Shown here piece after piece: positions 22,444 through 32,879 of a stretch of 64,000 nucleotides of DNA (the stretch's first letter is position 1; every line of letters begins with the position of its first letter). The stretch is from the NCBI GenBank assembly GCA_935421135.1, contig OW285192.1:13533501-13597500 (forward strand), given 5' to 3'. Under the pieces are notes generated by a model. It saw only the letters and a list, made by a program, of their open reading frames with translations. It was not told the DNA's origin and made no database searches. Position numbers and translations under genes: made by a program. The DNA comes from Bugulina stolonifera. Lineage: Eukaryota; Bryozoa; Gymnolaemata; Cheilostomatida; Bugulidae.

Positions 22444-24094
22444 ATGAAGTTACTAGTACATATACTAGTAGTACTAGGGATACACTATACTTATGGCTAT
22501 GTAAAACAGAGCTCGGTAAAGTACACACCTGATTGGGCTTCTCTTGACACCCGTCCAATTCCTGATTGGTACAAGGATGCAAAGTTTGGAATTTTCTTAC
22601 ATTGGAGCATATTTTCAGTGACCAAAACAGGATCGCCAAGATTCGAGTGGGATTTAGCTAAAGGCATGAGAGCAGAGACAGAGTATATGAAAAAATACTA
22701 CGCACCAGGTACAACTTATACCGATCTGTGTCATCTTTTTACTGCTCGATACTTTAATGCTAGTCATTGGATAGAAATATTTGAGAATGCCGGAGCCAAG
22801 TATATAGTTCCTATTGCAAAGCATCTCGAAGGTTTCTGTAACTGGAACACAGAGTTACCCTGACAGATGGAACTCGATGCAATGCGGTCCAAAGAGGAAT
22901 CTCATAGGTGAATTGGAAGCCGCTACCAGAAAATCTGGAAAAATGAAGTTTGGTATTTATCATGGGCTTATGGACCCCCTAAATCCTTTGTACAACGCTG
23001 ATCAAGTGGACAAGACTAATTATTTTGTGGCTAGAAAGACAACCCCTCAGTTCCATGAGTTAGTCGAGATGTATAAACCAGATTTACTCTGGTCAGATGC
23101 TGCCTACACTGTTGATTCTCACTACTGGAACTCTACCTACTTTTTGGCGTGGCTCTATAATGACAGTCCTGTCAAAGATCAAGTCATCATGAATGATCGC
23201 TGGGGCCTGGATACGTTTTGTAAACATGGCGGCTTTTTAACTTGCACGGATAACTACAACCCTAAAGTTCTACAAAAGCGGCATTTTGAATGCTGTAAGA
23301 CCTCAGGCAGTACTTGGGGCTACAACATCCATGATGATATAGATGACATCATGACACCAACTGATGCTCTTACCCTGCTTATACAGGTTAGTAGAAGACT
23401 TGGTATTTACTCAGCTTAACTCTTTTAGTTGAGAGATTTCCTTTGCACTCATCACATTTGTATTGTAAGCTATTGATTATCATTTGAAGTTATGCTATTC
23501 CAATTTAGGTTCCAAAACCAAGCTAGGGAGAAAAACTTGTAACATCACTATCTTCAAATGCCGAACAATCTAGTCACACGAGGAGAAGCACGATATGCCA
23601 TTACGATTTCCGATCAGTGAGTCTGTAATATGTAATAGTTCTATTATTTACCTTCCTAGGTTGTAAGCTGTGGTGGAAACTTGCTGCTCAATATTGCACC
23701 AACCCATGAAGGTCTCATCATACCCGTGTACCAACATCTCCTCTCTGAAATGGGCATGTACCTGGATAGAAACGCTGAGGCTATTTATGGTTCTAGACCT
23801 TGGTCTACGCAGAACGACAGTTACACTGGTAATGTGTGGTATACACAGCAGAATGTGTTGGCTACCAAAACCCCACCAGCTGTGTATGCCTGCATCACAG
23901 AGAAGTGGCCTGGTACAGTATTGAAGTTGTCTGCTCCTAGACCATCATCAGCTACAGTCATAACCTTGCTAGGGTACTGTGGGCCCTCTCTCAAATGGTC
24001 TTATTCCTCAATGTTGAGCATTCAGATGCCAATCTTACCTCCTGACACCAAAATCAAACATGGCTGGGTGCTCAAGCTCACAAACTTGAAGTGA
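22444..24094 (+). CDS. Secreted alpha-L-fucosidase (GH29), reading frame broken once
   Basis: Retaining exo-glycosidase that removes terminal alpha-L-fucose from glycans in lysosomes or outside the cell. Two exons, 22444-23386 and 23660-24094, would give about 458 residues, the usual GH29 length. A signal peptide (MKLLVHILVVLG…) opens the protein. Family landmarks are WYKDAKFGIFLHWSIFSV near the N-terminus, LLWSDA with the catalytic Asp nucleophile, VIMNDRWG, and SCGGNLLLNIAPTHEG opening exon 2. Exon 1 carries one surplus base between about 22845 and 22872, shifting the frame just after FCNW and giving an early stop at 22861-22863. Near it, the conserved KHH(D/E)GF motif reads KHLEGF. This is either a decaying copy or a sequencing error plus a real substitution. 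The promoter was not identified. Confidence 0.9.
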
Positions 24095-24695
24095 CGAACA
24101 TAGTGCGCCGCAGTATGGAATACACCTGCTAGGGTCTTAGAAATATTCCGACTCAGCATGTCTAGTTATTCACTTTTTACATGTAAGATCTTGCACAAAT
24201 AATATTGATATATTAAACAGATATATGAATACAGGCATATACCGTACATGCTGATGTTTTACTTCAAGTAGCTGTCTAATGTTGTAAACGTCAATCACTG
24301 CATTGGTTATCATATTATGTTTATGATCAGTATCATAGTATTGTGTGTAAGGCTGTAAGTGTACTGTACATTCATTGGGAGAAAAGATTCATAAAATAGA
24401 ATATAAAGCAATTATGTTTTTAGTCAAACTAGATTGAAGACGAACATTGCTAATTGCTATTGTGTTTAGAAGGCCAAAAGCAATATTATATAAGCAGGAG
24501 TGAATAAGGTGTTGAGAAATTAAGAATGGATACACACTACCACTACTACATGTACCACTGCTCAATGCATGCATCCTGTACTGTGATCATTGTTTGAATA
24601 TTATCACTAAACTGTCTATCACCAATTATTCATACCTCACTGCACACTTACTAATACAACATGTACATCTTTATTCCTTACTCTCTACAGCTAAC
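24095..24695. other. Spacer between the fucosidase and the PolB element
   Basis: AT-rich sequence containing the presumed 3' untranslated region of the fucosidase. No gene is visible. Confidence 0.5.
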
Positions 24696-25020
24696 AGTAG
24701 TATAGTCAGTGCAGATCTACACAGACACCCGGCCATTTCCGCGTCGTATTAGCCCTAGATCCAAAAACTCCCCGGGCGGACGACCACCCCACCCGTCCTC
24801 TCGCCCCCTCCTCTCCCCTAAACCTCACTCTATGTGCAAAGCCCTAGACCCTACTCCCCCCATCGCGGGTGGGGTTTCAAAAACCTCATCGGCTGTTCCG
24901 CGGAACCCAGTCTAAAGATCAAACCCCGCGCCCCGTCCCACGGCTCGGGCGAGGGGGCGCGCGTACGCGCGCGCCCCCCCGCCCCGCGAATCCCACCCGT
25001 CCTCCCTCCACCCGTCCCCG
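24696..25020. repeat. Left terminal inverted repeat (325 bp)
   Basis: Matches the inverse of 33072-33408 with a few substitutions and an 11-base gap near 24933. Its inner part is extremely GC-rich and includes a near-perfect palindrome centred on GCGCGTACGCGC (about 24957-24975) that could fold into a hairpin. The proline/arginine-rich open frames across it are composition artefacts. Confidence 0.95.
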
Positions 25021-25049
25021 AATGAGTGTGAATGACAAAAGTTTTTGCC

Positions 25050-26364
25050 TCAAAACTGTGCAGTGGCGGGGAGGAGACGCTCGCCGAGGATGGAGTCTAG
25101 AACGGCACAATCGTAGAATGTTCTCCCGCTCTTGGAAGTCTTCTGTCCCTTGTACACCATCACGGAGGGGAGGAGGTCTTTCATCGAAACTGCCAGACGT
25201 CCCGGAAGGAAGACCTCTCCCTTTTTTTCTTCGTTTCCAATCCGACACTCGTAGGTGGCAATGGAGTTGCTCGCATTATCACCATCACCGCATCTTGGGA
25301 CGTATGTGGGTCGGAGCGCGGTCACCACCAGCACAGAACCAACGGGGAATGAAGATAGCGTTTGCACTCGAAAAAATTCTTCCAACTGGGCCAAGGTCTT
25401 CTTTCTCAAGTCACCGGCCAGCTTTTTCATGGCTGCTCCTGGCAGGGAGCACACGCTCTCGATACGATTGAATGTGTTTTGTCCTTTAGCGGTCTCCTGC
25501 TGTCCCAAGTACACCATGATCCTAGGTGGAAGGGTAAGGTCCTTTAGCTCCTCTTCTTTGACATCCGCTAGCTTGGGCATGGCGTGACGAATGTTGGTGT
25601 GAAAGCTGATGCAATGTCTCATCCCCTTGTCATCCACATAGCTTGCCCTGGCTAAGAATGCTTTTCCGAATGCCGTTTCAACCACCGAACCTCCACTCAC
25701 TTCTAGCACAGTTCCTGGCTCTAGCTCTGACAGCTTCACCGTTGTCTGCAGAGAGCTCCTCTTCTCCGCTCCCATGCTCCTACAATAACGAAAGTGGTGT
25801 ATATAGTTCCGACAAAGCGGTTAAACGGGAGAAAGATAGTACGATAATTTATAGATATACGAATAGGGCTACTTACATTAGGGTTGCCGCTACTGCACGA
25901 GCTTTCTCCAGGCTTAGTCCCCCGCTCTTTTTCTTCCCCTTGCAAGAGGACTTGGTAGCTTTTTTTCCCTTCGTTGTCTCACCACCATCCATTTCTTCCG
26001 TAGCCGTATCGGCTCCGTGGCCATCATCATCATCATCTGATATTACAATCGTCTGGGGTTTCTTCTTTTTCTTAGCACAGATTTCATCTCCTTTTGGGTT
26101 CTTCCTCTTCTTGGTTGTTGCGGTCTCACCCCTATCCGAGGCCCGCTCCGGGGAGGACGGAGAGTCCACCATGTTAGAAAGATCCTTTCGAGCGAGACTC
26201 CCCACTCCTATTATTTTCCCCTTCTTCCGTGCCTCTTTTAACGCATCCACCTCTTCTTTCCTCTTCTGACTGCACTCTTCTTCTTCAATAATTCCATCCA
26301 TTTGTGAGTCCGTTAAGCCCGCAAATAACTCTTCTTGGTTTTGGACTATGTTGTCAGTATCCAT
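25050..26364 (-). CDS. Charged protein with duplicated OB-like C-terminal domain (candidate ssDNA-binding protein)
   Basis: Two exons, 26364-25877 and 25779-25050, join through a 97-bp GT-AG intron (AT|GTAAGT…TTGTAG|GAGC) to 405 residues. Residues 1-163 are acidic and lysine-rich with NLS-like runs (KKRKNPK, KKKKKPQ) and a DDDDDG patch. Residues about 172-400 contain two related copies, each opening with an L-x-P-G-(T/S)-V-L-x-V strand and closing with P-x-x-M-V-Y-x-G-Q…G-x-(N/T)-TF. The beta-strand-rich pattern suggests tandem OB-like folds. Beside a protein-primed polymerase, an ssDNA-binding replication cofactor is a reasonable inference, not proof. A TATA box (TATAAAGG, inverse of 26446-26453) lies about 85 bp upstream of the start. 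No homologous family is recognised with certainty. Confidence 0.72.
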
Positions 26365-26445
26365 CGATAATGTACTATTGTAGTAGTGTAGCTGTACAGT
26401 AGTGATGTGCTGAACTTTGAATGCTGAGACTGTGATCCCACTCTC

Positions 26446-26453
26446 CCTTTATA
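26446..26453 (-). promoter_or_regulatory. TATA box of the - strand element gene
   Basis: The inverse strand reads GTATAAAGGGAG, a good TATA consensus, about 85 bp upstream of the ATG at 26364 and just outside the repeat array. Confidence 0.6.
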
Positions 26454-26507
26454 CAACTGCTCATTTCTTGACTCCTCCTTTCTTTTTATCCAATCCCAAT
26501 GTGACCC

Positions 26508-26950
26508 GATGCACCCCGATGTGAATCCGAAGCTTCCCGATGCATCCCGATGTGATTCCGAAGCTTCCCGATGCTTCCCGATGCGTCCCGATGCGATTCC
26601 GAAGCTTCCCGATGCTTCCCGATGCGTCCCGATGTGATTCCGAAGCTTCCCGATGCTTCCCGATGCATCCCGATGTGATTCCGAAGCTTCCCGATGCATC
26701 CCGATGCATCCCGATGTGAATTGACACATCCGGATGCATCGGGAAGCATCGGGAAGCTTCGGAATCGCATCGGGATGCATCGGGAAGCATCGGGAAGCTT
26801 CGGAATCGCATCGGGATGCATCGGGAAGCATCGGGAAGCTTCGGAATCTCATCGGGATGCATCGGGAAGCTTCGGAATCACATCGGGATGCATCGGGGAG
26901 CTTCGGATTCACATCGGGATGCATCGGGAGGCTTCGGATTCACATCGGGG
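26508..26950. repeat. Head-to-head array of short GC-rich repeats between divergent genes
   Basis: The left half (to about 26722) is built from units such as GATGCATCCCGATGTGATTC and GATGCTTCCCGATGCGTCCC. The right half (from about 26735) carries the same units inverted. Units are 31 or 41 bp and contain 10-bp sub-units (CCCGATGCNT); most include AAGCTT. The two halves form an inverted repeat of roughly 210 bp per arm around an AT-rich centre (GTGAATTGACACATCC). The array lies between the two TATA boxes of the divergent element genes, so it may be a shared upstream activating region or replication origin. Open frames of 86-192 codons on both strands arise because the repeats lack stop codons. 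Confidence 0.92.
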
Positions 26951-27001
26951 TGGTATTGCCAAGGGTGGGGAAATGGTTAGACTCCGCCCACTGAATACTA
27001 C

Positions 27002-27009
27002 TATTTAAG
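27002..27009 (+). promoter_or_regulatory. TATA-like box of the polymerase gene
   Basis: TATTTAAG lies immediately right of the repeat array and mirrors the TATA box on the other side. Transcription would start about 30 bp downstream, near the duplicated leader segment. Confidence 0.5.
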
Positions 27010-27052
27010 GTATGAGTTTCTCACTCTAGCAGCATGAACAATCAGCCTCTAG

Positions 27053-27424
27053 TCAACAGAGTGAGAGTAAACAGAGACAGCTACCTACTAGTCAGTGCCT
27101 GATCAGAGATGTCAACAAGTAGAACATAAGGTTAGTGTTAAATAGAGTAATTGGCAGCAATTGTGAAGTGTTTATTGTATAAAATACTATCAAGCTAAAA
27201 AATAACTCACACCCTACTACTATATATTTTTATAGGGAGGCTAAACAGAGACACCTACCTTCTAGCCAGCACATGATCAGCGGAGATGTCAACAAGTGAA
27301 AAAGAAGGTTAGTGCTAAATGAGGTATTTGGTAGCAATTGTGGATTGTTTATTGTTTATGTAGTGTGAAGTAAAAGAATAATAACTTACACCCTACCATT
27401 TTGTTTTTTTTTTTCTTTTTATAG
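27053..27424 (+). repeat. Tandemly duplicated leader exon plus intron
   Basis: About 27053-27235 and 27236-27424 are diverged tandem copies. Each holds an exon-like part with ATGTCAACAAGT, a GGTTAGTG donor and a downstream …TTTTTATAGGG acceptor. In copy 1 the ATG frame reaches TAA after six codons. In copy 2 it continues in frame into the polymerase. Confidence 0.85.
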
Positions 27425-30400
27425 GGGGAGAGACCTCTCGTCAGGTCGAGCACACCTGTCAACTATGCGGTCTGGTTCTCAGAACAGCGTTTTCTCTAGA
27501 CAGGCACACGAAGAGAATGCATGCACAGGCTCACCCGCACAAGTGTCCCGTTTGTGGTGGATGTTTTGATGGGAGGAGAAAGCTAGGTCATCACATGAGA
27601 CGATTTCATAGCGAGGGTAAGGTGGAAAAAGATGAGGGAGGTGCGGAGAAGTTTGATGATGTTTTCTGGTCTAAACCACCAACAGCTGAAGAGGGGGATG
27701 AGATGGGGGTGCTACTAGCCCGCTATTGGAGCTCCATCAGGTCCGCAATACACTCTCGTCCCGTGGAAGATATTCTCAACGTTCGAGTGTGGAGAGGGGA
27801 AGGTGAAGACGAAGGAGATGAAGAGGTGTGGACTAAGTTGAGAGCAATGTGGAAGAGAGTGCCTTGTACTGTGAAGATTAACTGTAGCGCTGGAGTCATC
27901 CTCGAGCATAAGACCAGTGGAGAGTTGCGCTACTTTCACTCATCGAGCAACAATGCCGCATTCTTCCCCAAACCAAGACTGATCAGAACAGAGAATGAGA
28001 TGAGAGAGTTTTGCGAATCTGTGCAGGAGCTCGACTTGAGAGAGAGGTCAGCACAAAGGAGACCGAATACCGCTTGGGCTTTACGTCACATTGCGAATCT
28101 GACATTCTACATCTATAAACTCCTAGAGATTGGCAAGGTGGGTGGTGTAGTGAGCAAACTTCCAGACTACATACTTAACAACCGACACGTGATAGCACTA
28201 GACGTAGACTTTTGGGCTAGAGGAGGTGCGCGTCCCTACTCAGACAACTTGTGTTTCTTTAGATGCTTGGCCATGATGTATGACTGTAACTGCGACCAAA
28301 AGAAGGGATGTCGTTGCCGTCGCCCCTCTCACACCACAACACATCGCTTGTTTAAACAATACATGAGACAAACTAAATCTTCTTCCCCACCCTCATCAAC
28401 TTTGTCAGACTTTCCCGGGGTGGGCGCGAGTGATCTGCTGGTCTTGGAAGATCATTTTGACATATCTATAATAGTCTTCTGCCTAACTGATGAGGGGGTA
28501 GCTCCGATAGTTTGGTCATCTGGGGCACGAAACCAAGCCCGTACACTCTTTGTCAACATGTACGAAAAACACTTCAGCTGGATAAAGAATGTTGATTCGT
28601 TTGCCAGATGTTTCACCTGCAAGTTGTGCGATGGCGCTTTCACACGCTTGTCCAGCCTACGGCGACATAAGTGCTCGCCAGAGGAAGCATCGGTGTTTGT
28701 TTTCCCTGGTGGAACGTTTGGACCCCCGCCAACCATATTCACAAAACTCAAGCGAGTGGCGGGAATAGAGGTGGTGAACCCCGACCTCTTATACTACCCC
28801 TACTATATCACCTATGATATTGAATGCTTCATGCCAAAAGACAACCTACAAACTAACACCTCCACAATGACTTTTAGTGCAAGACACGAGTTACTGAGCA
28901 TATCTGTATGTTCTAACGTCCCGGGGTTTGAGCAGGCCAAGTGTTTTGTGAGGAGTGTCGACAGCAAGGATGGAACGAAGTGCATTCGTCAATTCGTCCA
29001 ATACATAGCAAAGATTGCTGACGTGGCAGGAGATTTGTTCGGAGAAAGATTCCGGGATGTACGCAAGCGACTCTCTACTTTCCTCGCGGATCGGGCGGAT
29101 AGAGAAGAAGCCTTTGCTGACGAAAAGTTCTCTAACGTCTCGACTTACAGGGTGAAGTCCGGTCTCTCCGGATTAGAAAGAGAGTTAGAACAGCACATCT
29201 CCAGCGTTCCGGTGGTTGGTTTCAACTCACAAAAGTATGACCTAAATATACTAAAGGGACCTTTGCTTCGCTCTCTACAAGAGGAGGAGGGAGAAGATTT
29301 TGTCTTCATCGTTAAGCGTGTTAACAGTATGTCCTGCGTGGAGAGTAGACGTTTTAGGTTCCTTGACATATGCAACTTTATCGCACCGGGCTTCAACTAC
29401 TCCAAATACTTGAAGGCATTTGGTGTGTCAGAGAGTAAGGGATTCTTTCCTTACGACTGGGTAGATTCCCTGAGAAGGTTGGATTATTATGGACTCTCTC
29501 CCCGAGAGAGTTTTTTCAACTCGCTGACTCAGCAAGAATTGAGCGAGCAAGATTATCACCACTGTCAGGTCGTGTGGGAAAGAGAGAACATGGAAACGTT
29601 CAGGGATTTTCTCATCTGGTACAACAACCTCGATGTGGCCCCATTCATCGAGGCCATTGCACGTCAGAGCTCTATCTATCGACAAAAGGGTATTGACATG
29701 TTGAAATCCGCAATCTCGCTTCCAGGCTTGGCTATCAGATGGTTGTTTATGGAGGTGGAGGCCCGACCTTATGGCTACTCTCCTCCACAAGCCGCTCTTC
29801 CGCTGCATAGGTTAATGTCTCTCCGAGACGAACTTTGCAACTCGCAACCCATATGTCTGTTCGATGAGGAGAGCAAAAGTCTGTACCATACTCTTCGTGA
29901 TAACCTCGTGGGAGGGCCGAGCATTATCTTTCACAGACATCATGAAGTTGGAGTGACCTCTATTCGAGAGAAGATGTATGGCACATCCGCAAAACCCTGT
30001 AGGTCCATTCTGGGAGTTGATGCCAACGCCCTCTACCTATACTGTATGATGGGGAATATGCCTACGGGTTATCCCAGGCGGAGGCTAGAGAGCCGAGGCT
30101 TTGCTCTAGAACCTATTAAAAAGTTCAGCAAAGTGGCGCATGGTTGGTTAGAGTTCCAATCGTGGAAGAGAGGAGAGGTCATCCTTCACCAACAGAATGG
30201 AGGAGAAATGAGGATAGGCTGTCACAACCTACCGGTGGATGGTTATAGCGAACAGAGTCGGACGGTGTACCAATTCCACGGTTGCTACTGGCATGGGCAC
30301 GAGTGCGAGCTAGGAGGGAACGGGAAAGGTGTCAGAAACATGACGAATGAAGAGCTCCGGGTGGACACTGCAAGGAAAGAAGATTACATCAAGGCTCTAG

Positions 30401-31952
30401 GCTATAAGCTCATCACCACTCGGGAGTGTGAGTGGGAAGCGCGAGTTCGTTCGGATGTAGAAGTTAGGACATTTCTCGCCATCTTCTTTTCTTCTCTCTA
30501 TCCGGAGAGGGGTTACGTCAACCTCGATAAGATAATCAATAACATTCGTAGTGGAGAGTACTATGGTTTAGTGGAGTGTGACATTTCCGTACCCGAAGAG
30601 CTAAAAGCGAAGTTCTCTGAGATGGCACCTATTTTCAAGAATGTAAACGTGGGAAGAGAACATCTTAGCGAACACATGCGCGCTTTTGCCGAACAGAACG
30701 GATTCTTGAAGAGACCTCAGCGAATGCTCGTAGGGAGTCCTTTTGGCGAGCAAATCACACTACTCTCCGATCTGGCTAGATGGTATCTAGATCAAGGTTT
30801 GATAATTACCAGGATCTATCAGTTTGTTCACTTTATCCCACGAGCCATCTACAAAGACTTTGGATCTTCGGTCTCAGACGCAAGAAGAGGTGGGGATGTG
30901 AACCCCGACCTGGCCCTCTTGGCCAGCACCAGCAAGCTCGTTGGGAATTCAGCCTACGGAAAGACTATAACAAATAAAGAGAAACATAAGACTGTCAAGT
31001 ATGTGGAGACAGTAGAGGAGGCGGCTGTCAAAGTGAGGAGTAGGCACTTTTCTAGCCTCAACGAAGTTGATGAAAACTACTTTGAGATAGAGCTTCACAA
31101 GAAAAAGGCAAGTGTTGACAATCTTTCTTTTTATTTTGATTCTTGATTTGACGAAACTTTTTCTGAGTGGTAGGGTAAACTCTCTCTCTCTCTTTCTTTC
31201 TTTTAGATTCGAATGGATGTTCCATCTGTCGTAGGATTCGTTATCCTCCAGAGAGCCAAGTTGAGAATGCTAGAATTCTACTACGACTTTATGGATAGGC
31301 AAGTAGAACTAGACTATACAAAGATTTTATCGAATCCTTCTCTATTTATTCTTTGGTGTCAACCCGTTCGTTTTATTTTCACAGATTCGTCAGCAGAGAG
31401 GACTTTGAGTACGTAGAAATGGACACGGATAGCGCTTACATGGCTCTGAGTGCTCGTAGTATAGATGAGGTCATCCGAAAAGATAAAAAAGAAGAGTTCT
31501 ACAGAGAATATGGTAGATGGTTTCCCAGACCCTTCTGCGATAGGCACAAGGGAGACTTTATCACGACCAAGGTGCTCGGCCAAGAGTGGGAGATGAGGGA
31601 ATGTTGTGAGAAGGTGCAACGATACGAAACACGAACCCCCGGCCTGTTTAAGGAGGAGTTTCGGGGGGAGGGGGTCATCGCGCTCAACTCAAAAACATAC
31701 TTTTGCTGGTCCGCTGATGGTGATAGCAAGTATAGCAGCAAAGGACTAAACAAAAGAGGAAACGCCCTAACCAAAGAGAAGTTCCTCTCCGTGCTCAGGA
31801 CAGGGGAGTCGGTGAGAGGGGACAATCGGGGTTTTATCAGAAGAGGAAACCAAACGTATAGCTACACCCAGCTAAAGACCGGACTCACCTACTTCTATGG
31901 TAAGCGGAAGGTTGCAGAAGACGGGGTGAGTACGAGTCCTATAGAATGCTAG
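27286..31952 (+). CDS. Protein-primed-type family B DNA polymerase (DNA_pol_B_2) of the element
   Basis: Replicative polymerase of the element. Four exons (27286-27307, 27425-31107, 31207-31298, 31385-31952) give 1,454 residues with no internal stop. The order is: two C2H2 zinc fingers (about 18-68), an OTU-like segment around residue 279 (SDNLCFFRCLA), a third finger (CKLCDGAF), then the 3'-5' exonuclease motifs YDIE (about 471), GFNSQKYD (about 606) and YNNLD (about 740), and polymerase motifs A (VDANALY, about 873), B (KLVGNSAYG, about 1181) and C (MDTDS, about 1279). The C-terminus matches the usual end of this polymerase family. Introns 2 and 3 have GC-AG borders (AG|GCAAGT). The first exon is set by phase and by the frame-matched ATG at 27286. 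All catalytic aspartates are present, so it may be functional. Whether to call it Polinton, adintovirus or another lineage needs a tree. Confidence 0.88.
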
Positions 31953-32859
31953 TACTGATTTCTCGGAGATGAGACTACTTCATTCGATAAATTAGAAAGT
32001 AAACGAACAGTGTATCATAACCCTTGTACATATACCCGTATAATTTTTTTCACATTCACTCTCTATTGTAAGGGGTCTCCGTCCTCAAAACGGAGGGTTT
32101 ACCGGTTGTAGCCTTAAAACCGAGCAATAAAACACTAGCTAATACATTAAAAACCATTTACCTCTCCAAACCAAAGGGGTAGACAGTACTAGCGCAGCTT
32201 CCGCTCATACTAACCCCTTATCAGTTCACATTTCTTCTATTGTCTTCATTCGTAGGTGGGGGGTGACATCGCACGCGCACGATGCGCTCTCTCCCTATCG
32301 GAGTTTGCTACCCGGGGGAAAGTGGACGCGGTGGTCAAAGAAATTGGTGGCGAGTCAACGACATCATCGTAGAGGCGGGTCTATTTGTAGGATGATGATG
32401 ATGTTGATGATGATGATGGCGATGAGAAGACAAGCATCCATCTATCCCGTTTATCTATTTCTATTTCTACCCCTCCGAGCGATGATGTCGTCGTCTAACC
32501 TCCTCGCGAAGTCTACGGTTTGAAGCGCGGAAGAGCCACCGCCTTCACCTTCCCTCGCCGCTCGTCACGGGGACGGGCAATTTCCCTAGGGGAGGGTCCG
32601 GGGGAAATGAGGGTTAAGGCGCGAGTCTTTCATCGAAGGTCCGGGGGCGCTCGAACGGAGGAGCGCGCGAGTGCGGTGTCACCCCGACCAGTTCAGTCTC
32701 AACAGTCCCCGGCGAAGAAATCATCCGGAAGCACCACCACCACTCGGTAAGTTTCTTATAGTAGTATAGTCAGCGTCGTAAACTCTGCACAGGCACTCCG
32801 CACGGGTGTAGCCTATCATCACTCTAACCCGTATTTTCCTTCGCTTCACCCTACTCCAG
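31953..32859 (+). other. Possible decayed or alternatively spliced gene after PolB
   Basis: A GTGAGT donor inside the last PolB codons (31925) and a good acceptor at 32255 would splice in phase to an alternative tail. The frame after 32255 shows coding-like stretches interrupted by stops: an Ala/Arg-rich part, an acidic Asp run (32391-32425) and an Arg/Ser-rich part ending at a GTAAGT donor (32748). The acceptor at about 32859 would lead into the Gly/Arg-rich subterminal region. I cannot identify a product. This may be a broken third gene or noncoding sequence. Confidence 0.3.
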
Positions 32860-32879
32860 CCGACGGTCCGCCCGCGAGG

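Noticed and set aside
26346..27008. Open frames of 86-192 codons on both strands across the repeat array
   Set aside because: All arise from the same stop-free short repeat read in several frames; they have repeat-unit periodicity and no domain.
31953..32750. Capsid, integrase or ATPase gene of the PolB element
   Set aside because: No DDE, Walker A or jelly-roll-like pattern in any frame I could read; the interval holds only interrupted low-complexity frames.
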